A stretch of DNA of 64,000 nt from Gloeopeniophorella convolvens (lineage: Eukaryota > Basidiomycota > Agaricomycetes > Russulales): the NCBI GenBank assembly GCA_022496205.1, contig WTXD01000034.1:62001-126000 (forward strand), written 5' to 3'. Position numbers and translations under genes: made by a program. This document shows, piece after piece, positions 47,723-58,118 of this stretch (position 1 is the first letter of the stretch; the number at the start of each line of letters is the position of its first letter). The notes beneath the pieces are model-generated. The model saw nothing but the letters and a program-made list of their open reading frames with translations. It ran no database searches and was not told the DNA's origin.

Positions 47723-49356
47723 GGCAACAGCGACAAGTGGCAGGCGGGTTCGCGAAGGATGGGATGGGTTGTAGTGGGGTGTTCTGAACCTTGCCCCGCT
47801 GCACCACGCGCGTATTTATCGACCCGCAGCCCCTTCTTCTCCGCCCATGTCTCCTCGGCACTAGAATGGAAGGAGCACCAGTGGTAGTATTCCGCATCCA
47901 TCTAGTTGCTGAAGCTTGAGTTTACTGCGCGAGGGCCCCACTCGCCGGGATACCCTCGGACCTTCCGCACCCACGGCACAGCACAATCACATATGTAACG
48001 ATGCGCCCGTCCAACCCCAAACACTCGCGTCCCAGCGCAGATACAGACACTGACACAGATGCGAATTGAAGATGTCGGCGCGCCTGCCCGATTCGGTCTA
48101 GCCTCCCGCCCGCACATGCATTTACACACGCTCAGGCAGAATTCGAAGGAGCTTCGACTTCTGCGGGCGTGGAGCACACTTGCCTATTCGCCGTGTGCCG
48201 CGTGCGATGCCGAAGAATACAGGAGAAGCGCGGGCACGGTGTGCCGCTTAGGAGCCACCCGCTGCTGTTCTTCCGTTTACTGGTTCTGCAGGCCCGTATG
48301 GACGTCTATTGCGTGCGGCGAGCGCAGTAGTACGTATGTGAGAGTAAGAGCACCCGCCGCGGCTGCCATGGCTAATGCGTTATGTGCTCCTCTCCTCGCA
48401 ACAGGTGCACGCGACTATCTGCCGAACCACGTCCAAGAATAGCCCCCTGCCTTGCCGCCTTTCTGCACGGCAGGCCGACAGAATTGGGCAAGTTGCTGCT
48501 TCGTGATGCAAGAAGCTCCCGCGCTGACGCTGTTGCGCAGGACCTGGGGGCTGTGCCCATCGCAGAAGGCCATGACCAATTTCTGAGGATGTGCGTATCT
48601 GCTTGGGTGGCGCACGCGAACCTCGAGGTGCGCTCGCATGGCGGCCCTGCGGGTGCCTGGCACCCTTTCCTTCGTGGCGTCGCCACAGACCCCTGCCGCG
48701 GCGACATGACTCGCAACCATACAGGAACAACTTCTAATCCAGCGCGCTGTACCTGATTTTGCTAGCGTTCTCAAGCTCTCCTTGGCTCAGTCCGCTATCA
48801 CCCCACGAAAACCAACTATACTCATGGGGTGTGATGCGTGCCAAAACGGGACTAAGTAGAACATTGACCAGCTGGGAACTTGGCCTTACCGGGACGGGCG
48901 TCCTTCTGGACACAACACCCGCAGCTTCTTTCGATGGGCAAGTTTAATATCGCTGGCGTTCGCAATACAGCGGGCCCCTTTTCTTGCGCTTCCCGGCGCT
49001 CATCCAGCTTCCCCCGATATCTGGATTCCAGAAGGCCCCCGTTCCCACTGAAACCCGCGGCGCGATCTGTGAATAAGAATAGTAAATATATTGGGATACT
49101 CACAGAACATGTCTGTGCTAATAATACAGCGGTTGCAGATGGCGATAATATGGTGAGCAATGTACTAGTCAAATTACGCCTGTCCGTTGTACAAGCGTGA
49201 ATGCAAATCGAACGGTGGGTCATGGTAGGTCATGGTCATAATCGGGTTCCCCGGTCTTCATTTCAACCTGCACCCCCTTTAGTCGACGCGTCTTGGAATG
49301 CCAGGGATGCGAAGAAGCTCACCTCGGCTGTTCGATTCGGGGCTACGTCGCAGAGC
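47723..49356. other. spacer in peptide array
   Basis: No gene recognised beyond the promoter of copy G. Confidence 0.4.
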
Positions 49357-49561
49357 TCAGAAAATAACGTTGGGCACTGGATCCGCCGCGAGCGCTGAAT
49401 CTGCATTCCCGATTCGAAGACATCAGACCAGGAGGCGAGCGAGTCCCGAACGCGGAGCGGCACTGACCTTCCTCAGCGTCGATGGGGACGGGGACTGCGC
49501 CCGCGAGCTGCAGGAGCGCAAGCGCAACAAGAAGGAACTTTGTGCGTGCGGCGAACTGCAT
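49357..49561 (-). CDS. small secreted peptide family, copy H (45 aa)
   Basis: Exon 1 (49468-49561) begins MQFAARTKFLLVALALLQLA and ends VPVPIDAEE. The 67-bp phase-1 intron (gtcagt...tgcag) is followed by exon 2 (49357-49400), DSALAADPVPNVIF-stop. A TATA-like ttatata lies near 49714. Both flanks resemble those of copy E, so E and H come from one duplicated segment. Confidence 0.78.
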
Positions 49562-51635
49562 TTTTGATGAAAGGGGATGTGCGTGCGATTGAACTTTGTG
49601 TGGGTGGGTGAGTGAATAGATGTGTGTGATGTGTGTGCGTGAGTTATCGGACTGAGGATGCCTGCTACGAAGTCGCGATGATGATGCTTCTCACTCCACC
49701 ACCAACACCATCGTTATATACGCACTACCATCCACCACGAGCAGTGCTGGGCATGACCGATGACTCCCCGCCATCCCCGCCGCTTGAAGCTGAAACAAGG
49801 GTCTGGACCATCGCGCTCGCGTGCGCAAGTAGGGATCGCCCGCACCGCTTCGCTTCCTCGTTCCCGGGGATGCTGCAGCGTTGTCCCGCGACGCGACGCC
49901 ACGACGTGCCATAAGTGCGCCGCCGCTGGGCAGCGGCCCCGAAACAGGCGTTGGGGAATCGGCGGGAGGCGATCAGCCACCGCGGGTCACGCGCGCGCAC
50001 ACAGCCCTCGTGCGGGGACGTGGCCTCATGATCAGACGTGCCCAACTCGCGCAGCACCGATAACGAAATTGCGCAACTGCTCGCGTTACGTTACGAACCA
50101 CAAAGTTCAATCTATGCCCAAAGCGCTGCGCTCTCCCCATCCGAATTCTCTCCAGCCTGCCGCGAAAGACTGTCTGCATCATGATTGCGCGGGACAATCG
50201 CACCGCATGTGTGAATAGTAAGTACAGTACACCTGTGCAGCTCTAGTCGCAATGACCGATTGATTACATACAGGGTTGATATGTACTTTACAATATGTAC
50301 GAGGCTGCCACGCGATATGCCACCGGTGCACGGAGAACGAGCGCAGCTTCAACCACACCCAGGGGAACAGCGCGGCGACGCCCTCTTTTTTTTTTTTTTG
50401 TTCTCGCCTGGGCGTCGTAACAGTGGTCCGTTACCAGCGTGTCTGGAAGCGGCAGGTACTGCCCCTTGCATCGGGCGCCTATCGAGCGCGTACGTACGTA
50501 CCAACTCCGAGTCCCGCACCCCGACGACGACGACGACGCAACCGCTGCGTGGCCCGCACGTGACGTCGCCCAGCGTCCTTGCAAAGCGACGCGCCGCGTT
50601 TGACAGCTCTGACGTCGCGACAATCGCCGCTGCTGCCGCGCGCGCTCGTCGGCGGCGAGCCGACGTCATAAATTAAATGTAATGCAATTGCGGGCTGTAT
50701 GCCGTGATAACCTAAACGTGCGGCGGAGTGGGACCGTCGGGCATGGTCATACACAGATTCGCCGGCGGCGATCAATATTACTCCCGGGCCTGGGAGCGCT
50801 GCGGCCCTGCCACAAGTAACAAGTTAACATGGGGAAACAAGTAGCTTGGCTCGCTTGGTGCGTGCTAGCAGGGGGGCCTCTGGTGACGACAACGGTGGTG
50901 ACTGGTTGGTTTCCCCACAAAAATGCGATCCGAGTCCCGGAATCCCACGCGGGCACGCAGGGCCTGCTTCCTACGACTTGTGCGAGTGCAACAGGGGGTG
51001 CGGTGCACGCCGACGCATCGAAGTCTGGACAACACGCTATGGCACTACATGGCGTTGCTGGAACGCAACTGGAACGTCGTGCCTGGCCACTTTTTAAGCT
51101 TCGTGTTGCCATCAGGCGCGTGTTCTAAATATACGTAGTGTTTGAGCACACCAGGACGCCACAAGGTTTGTTGGGCTGATGCAGGGAGGGAGTGCCAGAC
51201 GAACAGCTGACTGGTGTAGATATCGCACGTGTGCTTCGCGTGAGACTGTATAGATGCATCGTCAGCACCAGCGTGTTGATGCATTGATGGCGTGCGACAT
51301 GTAAGCCGGGCCCAGAGGCTCGCGCCCTCACTAACACTGGATGCAAGGTAAGTTTCTCGCGTTTCAATTCCAGCGCCCGGGCAGGAAAAACCAAACCTAG
51401 CACCTGCCCAAAACCGCCGCCGGGCAAAGCGCACAGCTGGTCGAGGCTGGTCGCGGCGAAAAACGGGGGTGTCAGAGCCAAAATGGAAGCCACGCGGTGA
51501 TCGTGATCAATACCCGATTGACCAGCGCCGGGGCCCCGGTTCCCTGCCCGCGAGCTCCGGCGTGGGATCGCCCGCCTTTTCAATCGCCGAGTGCGCGCCA
51601 TCGCAACAACTCTGCTCTGCTCTTTCGCTCTCCCG
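49562..51635. other. no gene recognised
   Basis: Left part is the upstream region of copy H, sharing blocks with the region upstream of copy E. A run of about 15 T at 50385-50399. Other frames look like shadows. Confidence 0.4.
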
Positions 51636-52740
51636 ATGCCCAGCCCGCACGCGTACTCGTCGCTCCCGCAGGACCCAGACGACTCGGACGCCGCGTCCGA
51701 GCTCGACGCGCTCAAAGCCGAGGCGGCTGCACCGGGTAGTGCGCAGCTGTGCCCCCCCGATCGCGACCGACGCTGACCACACGCACCAGCCCCCCCACCG
51801 CGCCCAACCGCGAGCACCCCCGCCGGGACCTCACCCTGGGCCCGCCGCCTCGCGCGCGGCGCAACGCTCGTCCTCGCGCTCTGCACGCTCCTCGACGGCC
51901 TCGCGCTGCTCTACCTCGGCGCGCGCTACGCCCTGCACGCCCGCGCCCCCGGCGCGCCCTCCTGCGCGCCCTCCGACCTTGACGCGCTCCCGCTGCGCAG
52001 CTCCTACATCGGCTTCGACGCGCTCTACGGGGAGCGCGGCGAGGGCGCGCTGCGGCCCTCGCCGCACGCGCCGATCCGCACGCGCGCGCTCGCGCTCGGG
52101 CACGTCTCGCGCGCAAGGGCGCACGCGCGCGTGACGCGCGATGCGGGCGGCGGGATGACGATCAACGGGTACGTCCCGCTCGACGGCGGGTGGGTGTGGG
52201 CGACGCCGGACGACGTGCGTGCTTCCCTCTCTCCTCCCTCCCCTCCCTCCGTTCCCTCCTGAACACCGCCGCAGGTCTCCACGATCGCGCAGTTCCGCGC
52301 GATCGACTACGGGATGGAGAACTGCACGCTCGCGCTCGTGTTACCCGGTGGTGCGGCGGAGGCTGGTGCTGAGCCGGAGCCGGAGCCGGACGCGGGGGAG
52401 CTCGAGCTGGACGTGTGGGCGCTCGAGGCTGCGCCGCGGCTGAACGCGCCCGCGCTGACGTGGGCGACGCGCCCGCCGCGGCGCACGCACGTCGGCGCGC
52501 TGCGCGTGCGGCGCGGCGGCGGCCGCGCGGGCGAGACGCCCGCGTTTGCGTGCGACGCGGGGTCGTGGCATACGTTCGAGGTGTCGTGCGCGGCGGGGCC
52601 GGGCTGCGCGGTGGACGTGCTCGGCGTCGGGCTCGAGGGGAGCGGTGAGTCTGTCTGCTTCTGCCTCTGCTGCGTGCCGGTGTGCTGATGGGTGTTGCTG
52701 TGCAGGGCTGTACCTGAAGCAGTACCAGACGCTGGTGTAA
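51636..52740 (+). CDS. single-pass membrane protein, conserved agaricomycete family
   Basis: Exons 51636-51735, 51790-52214, 52275-52644 and 52706-52740, all in frame. Start MPSPHAYSSLPQDPDDSDAA. A cytosolic acidic N terminus is followed by one membrane helix (ATLVLALCTLLDGLALLYLG) and a lumenal or extracellular domain with YVPLDGGWVWATPDD, STIAQFRAIDYGMENCTLAL, ELDVWALEAAP and the terminal LYLKQYQTLV. This pattern is a recurrent hypothetical protein in agaricomycetes, sometimes labelled But2-like. Function unknown. The beta-rich outer domain suggests surface or secretory-pathway location. Confidence 0.72.
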
Positions 52741-52970
52741 CAGTGATGCGCGAGTCGCTTTTGTATGGAATCTGTTCAAGTAATTGCATGTATCGTGCGC
52801 ACGGTATCTATCGACATTCTAACACAACGCGCGGGCTATGCGCTCCGGCTCCCAGAAATCGTAACAGACGCCATACGTAACTCCTTACCAGTACGTGGAA
52901 CCCACCTCCTCTACGTGTTGAACAGCATATATCCCCGTCTGGTACCGGCATAGATGACTCTTGCCCATAC

Positions 52971-53361
52971 TATGGTGGACGGGGATATGCACACAAATGT
53001 GCATTTCCCCGTCCTCCTGGGTCTGTCCCTCATTGAATCCCTTGAAATTCCATATATGCGTTCCCCAATGTGTCCTCTATGTACCTACAGAATTTCGGTT
53101 TTATTCGTTGAGATCTGAGCGTGCCAGGACGAAGCCGAAGTCGAGAGAGAAGCGCCATGTGCATATCAATGTCCCAGAAACATCGATTTTTCCAGAACCA
53201 TCCGGTCACTCAATCAACTACAAACTTTACGACCATGAAGAATCTATCAATATATTCATTGTGTAGAAGTTACAAGAGATTCTATGCGGCTGTTGCTGCG
53301 TGCGAGGCCGACCTTGGCAAACTGTGCACTTCCCCGTCTGTGCATGTCCCCGTCTACCATA
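52971..53361. mobile_element. MITE-like element, 391 bp
   Basis: Terminal inverted repeats of 23 bp at 52971-52993 and 53339-53361 match at 21 positions; both contain the core GACGGGGAyATGCACA on the inward-reading strand. A second inverted copy lies just inside each end, so the left end forms a 38-bp near-palindrome at 52977-53014. The interior is AT-richer than its surroundings and has no credible gene. TA-flanked ends would suit a Tc1/mariner-type MITE. Confidence 0.65.
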
Positions 53362-53876
53362 TGTAGTACCTGCAAGGGATGACGTCAATCAACCATGTGA
53401 TCAGAAAAACTCAGGAACTTGAGCACGTGTCAGGAGAGCAATTGGAGCACTGCGCGACTCGCGAGCGCACATCGAAAAGATGCTCTTATAGCCACAGCTG
53501 ATGCTATACATAAGTTTTCTTAAAACCGTTAATTTGCAATTTGTGAGACCGCGGTTTGATGGCGGGAGAACCTGGCTCCATCACCAGGCTTTACAGTAAG
53601 CAATGGCCTCCTTGCTCACTCGCGTTACCCCGCTTCGATTTCCACATTGAGCAGCTAGAAGTATCTGATCACGCGGCGTTTTCCATACCCACCCCAGCGA
53701 CGAGTACAGACGGACGATGTCTTTCCAAACCCAAGTATTACTTGTATATGGTATCATGCCCGACCTTTTGATACAACACGCGGCGCACTAAGCTACCGCG
53801 CACAACACCTACATAACCCCCGATTGAAATCGCAGCAGATCGAATCCAGCAGCTCAGAGACTAGGGCATGCATGCA

Positions 53877-55220
53877 CTACACGAACGACGCCACGTCGAC
53901 GGTGCTGCGCTCCTTCTTGAGCGACGAGTCCGACCCGCCCACCTTCTCGTCGCCATACGCGCTCGCGTTGAACGTGACCGTCGGCCCCTCCGACCCGCTC
54001 GCCGTCAGCGCCGAGCCGCCCCCGCGCGCCGCGAACTCGCTCTGCTCGCCCGCCACGCCCGCGCCCGCGGCGCGCCGCGCGGGCGGCTTGGCAAAGACGG
54101 GCCCGGCCGTACTGACCTGCTCGACGGTCTCGCGGATCCAGCCGTGGCCCATCGCGACGCGGAGGATGATCATCTGCGGCGAGAGCGACTGCGCGGGGGC
54201 GTGGCGTGGCGTCAGCGGGGTGCGCAGGGAGAAGAGAAAGAGGCGGGGACGCACGCAGAACATGCCCCAGACGTAGGAAAACGCGATCGAGACGTCGGTG
54301 CCCTGCGCCTCGGTGACGACGAGCCCGATGCCGAGCAGCGAGAACGGCGCGGCGGACTCGATGAGCAGCGCGGCGACGCTGGTGTACGTGCGCGCGAGCT
54401 CGGGCGAGAGCAGCTCGCGCGTGAGCGCGCGCATGTACAGGAGGCGCGCGACGATGAGCGCGGTCACGAGGATGTTGAGCGCGACGCTGAGCGAGACCCA
54501 CGGCACGCCGAAGCTTGCGGGGCGGCCGTGCAGGAGAAAGGCGTGCGGCGCGGCGCTCGAGACGACGGTGATGATCACGAGGACTGCGTGGGGGCGTCGG
54601 TGGCGTCAGTGGCGGTGGCGCGTGGCGCGTGGTGCGTGGGAGGGGCGGGACGCACCGGACGAGGTGATGTACATGAGGATCGGGAGGATCACGACGTACC
54701 AGCGCGAGCCCCAGATCATGTAACATCGGTAGACCTGCCGCGGCCGCACATCAGCGCACGCACGCACACCGATCTACGGAGGGACACGCACCAGGAGCCC
54801 GTCGCCGAGGATGTTGGCGGTGGCGTCGGCGGCAGAGCCAAACACGTTGTACCACGCGCTCTCTGTCTCTGCGAAAAAGCCCAGGGGCCCGCCGGGGGTA
54901 TTGCGGCGGTCGATCCACATGTACTGGCCCCAGAGGGCGTCGGTGGTGACGGCGATGGTGACGAGGGTGAGGAGGACGGCGCCATAGGCGACGTAGAAGC
55001 GGCGGGTCTTGCGGTAGGCGGGGGCGCCGTTGCGCGTGCAGTAGACGGCGGCGGAGAAGGTGCACACCTCGATGCCTGCGGGGGGCGTGGATGAGCGCTA
55101 TGCGGGGGGGCGGAGGGCGGGGTGGGGCTGTGATGGGGGCGACGTACCGTAGAGCATGGCGCGGAAAAAGCCGCCGACATAGAGGGAGCGCTCGAGGGGG
55201 AGGTCGATGGGCGTCGCCAT
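53877..55220 (-). CDS. seven-transmembrane-type integral membrane protein
   Basis: Introns 55076-55147, 54735-54791, 54584-54655 and 54189-54254, all in frame. Start MATPIDLPLERSLYVGGFFR. Hydrophobic segments appear in order: MLYGIEVCTFSAAVY, VAYGAVLLTLVTIAVTT, a middle region with GDGLLVYRCYMIWGSRWYVV, ILPILMYITSSVLVIITVVS, WVSLSVALNILVTALIVARL, SVAALLIESAAPFSLLGIGL and SIAFSYVWGMFC. A soluble tail follows. The D-G-x-L-x-Y-R-C-Y motif is typical of the large agaricomycete family of 7-TM proteins of unknown role, often compared with receptors. Plasma membrane location is inferred. Confidence 0.78.
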
Positions 55221-55720
55221 GTCAGTCGCAGTCGCAGTCGCAGCTGGCGGAGGCGATGAATGGGATTCGTAGGACGACGGGTACGAGAGTAAGCGACAGG
55301 GTCCCCACGGGTGTCAGGCGGCCGCCCCAAGGTTATATGATATTAGGGAGACGCCCAGGGGGGAGCGAGTGTGCCGGGGCAGAGAAGAGGAGAGCTCCAT
55401 CCGGGCACGACCCTGCAGAGTCTGGCAATCAGCCCAGTCATGGCCCATATGCGCCCTGGCAGAACTGATTGCAAGAAGCTGCTTTTTCTGCGCTGCGCTG
55501 CTTCTCCGGCACGCGGCCAGCTGATCTCAGCTGACCCGGCGACACGGCGCTGGGCCGGCAGCGCCCGTCCCACGGCCATATAGGGCTCACAACTGCCTAC
55601 GCCCAAGTGCCTCCAAGTGCCTACGCCTGCAGCTGTGCCCTGTACTGACAGCCCAACACTGACCATCTCTGGGAACACTCGACCCTCCCATCCAGATCCG
55701 CACACGTCCTCGGCTCCATC
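55221..55720. promoter_or_regulatory. divergent promoter region, 7-TM and UstYa-like genes
   Basis: The two genes start away from each other with 500 bp between. (GTCGCA) repeats at 55224-55245. No gene seen. Confidence 0.4.
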
Positions 55721-56506
55721 ATGCCCGCTGCCATTCCGATGTCCACCAGCCATCCGCGCACCGCCGCCTTCCTCCTCCTCGCTCTCGCCGCTCTCTCCAC
55801 CGCCTGGACCGCCACCCTCCTCGCCGCTATCCCTCGCTTCTCCTTCCCCGCCCCGTCCTGCATCGACACCCACCCATACAGTGCGTCACACACCGCTGCC
55901 CGACGCCGCCGCACTCACGCCCGCCCCCCGCACAGCATACGACGCCCTCGACGTCCCCCAGACGCTCCCGCTCCCCGCGCCGCTCCCGCACGTCGCCCTC
56001 GTCGCCGAGGAGAGCACCCACTACGCCCTTAGCCCCGCGCCCGAAGCACACGCCGAGTGGCTGCGCTACATGCCGCACGGCGCGGGCGTCGCGCGCGGCG
56101 GACCCGCCCGCCGCGCCTTCATCGTCGGCATGTTCCACGAGCTGCACTGCACGCAGTACCTGCGCGACGAGTTCGCCGCGCCCGCGCCCGCGTGGCCGCA
56201 CGTGCAGCACTGCCTCAACCTCCTGCGGCGCGCCGCGCTGTGCGGCGCCGACGCGACGCTCGAGCGGGGCGACTTTGCCGAGCGCGCGTTCGCGGAGGAC
56301 CGCGTCGGCGCGGCGCATGTGTGCCGCGATTGGGAGGGCGTGTATGGCGCCGTGGCGCGCGACTGGGTCGCGTGGTGGAAGTACGGCAAGGCGCATAATA
56401 TCACCGGTGCGTCGGGCGTGCCTGTGTGTGCGTGCGCGTGTGGTCTCGTGTTGACTGGCGCGATGTTTCAGTGCTGGGCAAGCCCAAGGAGAGCGCCGCT
56501 CCGTGA
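55721..56506 (+). CDS. UstYa-like (DUF3328) protein 1
   Basis: UstYa-family proteins act as oxidases in fungal peptide (dikaritin RiPP) and cyclochlorotine-type pathways and are also widespread orphans in basidiomycetes. Exons 55721-55880, 55936-56406 and 56472-56506. An N-terminal membrane anchor (AAFLLLALAALSTAWTATLL) precedes the domain. Both HxxHC motifs are intact: FHELHCTQYLRDEF and HVQHCLNLLRRAALC. The later conserved CRDWEGVYGAVARDW is present. A second start at 55739 is possible. It converges with a second family member 190 bp downstream. Confidence 0.85.
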
Positions 56507-56693
56507 CGCGCGGGGGGGCCACAGGGGCCGGCTAGATTATGTATGGATAATTATGTACCGCTACATCTACTTTGACACTTAATATGTATCGCGGGGGCGT
56601 TATGTACATACGGCTTCGGGGCGGGCCAGGAACAACACGCCCGCGGCTCACTGAAAATCAGGGGGAGCGCCATGCCGCGGCCTGCGATGCGCT

Positions 56694-57418
56694 TCAGGCA
56701 AGGCGTGCCTCGGCGCCACCATCGCCCGCGCGCCACTCGGCCTGGTTGCGCGCGACCGCGTCATACACGCGCTCCCAGTCGTTGCACACCGCGACGTCCG
56801 CAAACGGGTGCGGGTCCGCCGGGTTGAGCACCGACACGAGCGTCGTGTCCGCGCGGCACAGCGCCATCTGCCGCACGTAGTTGAGGCAGTGCCGCGCGAG
56901 GCCCGACGCCGGCAGCGGCGCCGGCGCGTCCCCGCCGTCCGCGGGGTGCGTGCGCACGAGCTCGCGCCGCAGCACGTCGAGGCAGCGCAGCTCGTGCAGC
57001 ATCGACACGCCGAAGCGCTCCGCTGCGTCCGCTGTGCCCCCGAGGCGCAGCGCGCCGTCCTCCGCCGGGACGAGCGCGGCCCACTCGCGCTCGGCCTGCG
57101 CGCCTGTGAGCTGGTAGTGCGTCGACTCTTCGGCGGACATGAGCAGCGCGCGCGGCGGGGCGGGGCCGAGGTCGAGCGCGCGCGGGTAGTCGTGTCCGGT
57201 GTAGGCTGCGCGCGGCGCGGGTGTGAGCTGGGGCAACGCAGGGAGAGGGGGAAGGGAGGGGGCGCACTGTAGTTACGTGGGGATGCTGCGGGGCTGAGGA
57301 CGGCGTCGCGCAGCCAGAGGATGCCGCACAGCTTGAGCGCGGCGAGGAGGAGCACGATAGCGGTGAACGTCCGCGGGGAGGCGTGCGTGGGCGAGAGCTG
57401 GGCGGGGAGTCTGAGCAT
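56694..57418 (-). CDS. UstYa-like (DUF3328) protein 2, altered motifs
   Basis: Two exons, 57277-57418 and 56694-57205. Start MLRLPAQLSPTHASPRTF with a membrane anchor (FTAIVLLLAALKLCGILWL). The domain aligns with protein 1 (ESTHYQLTGAQAEREWAALV; CNDWERVYDAVARNQAEW). The first HxxHC motif reads LHELRC, with Arg for the second His. The second reads GLARHCLNYVRQMALC, with Leu for the first His. If these His residues bind metal, as proposed for the family, activity would be impaired or changed. It lies tail to tail with protein 1, so they form a diverged duplicate pair. Confidence 0.8.
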
Positions 57419-58118
57419 GGCGGGCAGCACGATGGGAGTGGGAAGAGAGTCAGTGATGGCGCCGCGGGTGCGGTGCGGTGCTGCACATGATGTGTTGCGG
57501 TTGCGTAAAAGTGTCGGGCGAGATCTGGAGGAGAACTGGTCGTGAAACTTGTCTCCGGATCCGGCAGCACGGCCCAGGGTCCAATGATGCCGGCCGGCGC
57601 CGGTTCCGGTCCCGGCGATGGCTCGCCGACGCCAAAAGCTCCACGAAGCCAAGTCTCCAGCTGTCTCCAGTCTCCATAAGCAGACCTTAGTAACGGGAGA
57701 ACACGCGACTGTTCCGTTCTGAGCACACGAAGCCGCATGCAGTACTACTTCTGAGCGTTCTAGTTAGCCAACTGATGCCAGCTACTATCTAAACTTCGAT
57801 GGTCGCACTGCTCCCAGGCATCCCGCAGGGTTCTATTCCTCCGAACTGATCAAAATGTGCTATGTACCGCGCCGGCTGACCCGTCTGTCTTTTCTGATCC
57901 TGATGCATGATAATTGGCCGAATCCCCGAAGCCTACTTACTAGACCTCTTGGGAATCGTAGCATCGGCATGCGCTTCTGGCGGTGCCTTGCACATAATCG
58001 TTCTCGCGGCCCGCGGGTATCACGTCCCGGCCACGCTCCTCACAACTGACTGAGCACACCGGTGCCCACCAATGCCCTTCCCCAACTACACCGCACGCTC
58101 CAGCCGCACCCCGCACAA
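57419..58118. other. intergenic
   Basis: Divergent promoters of the UstYa-like gene and GNAT 2. No gene seen. Confidence 0.45.

Noticed and set aside
35686..49561. Peptide family as mating-type pheromone precursors
   Set aside because: Pheromone precursors lack signal peptides and end in a CaaX box; these have clear signal peptides and end in F, FR or FKN with no cysteine.
35686..49561. Peptide family as canonical dikaritin (Kex2-repeat) RiPP precursors
   Set aside because: No repeated core and no Lys-Arg sites; a link with the UstYa-like genes is left only as a speculative finding.
50829..51128. Plus-strand frame ending RRVF-stop as another peptide copy
   Set aside because: No signal peptide, acidic stretch or intron at the family position; the end resemblance is four residues.
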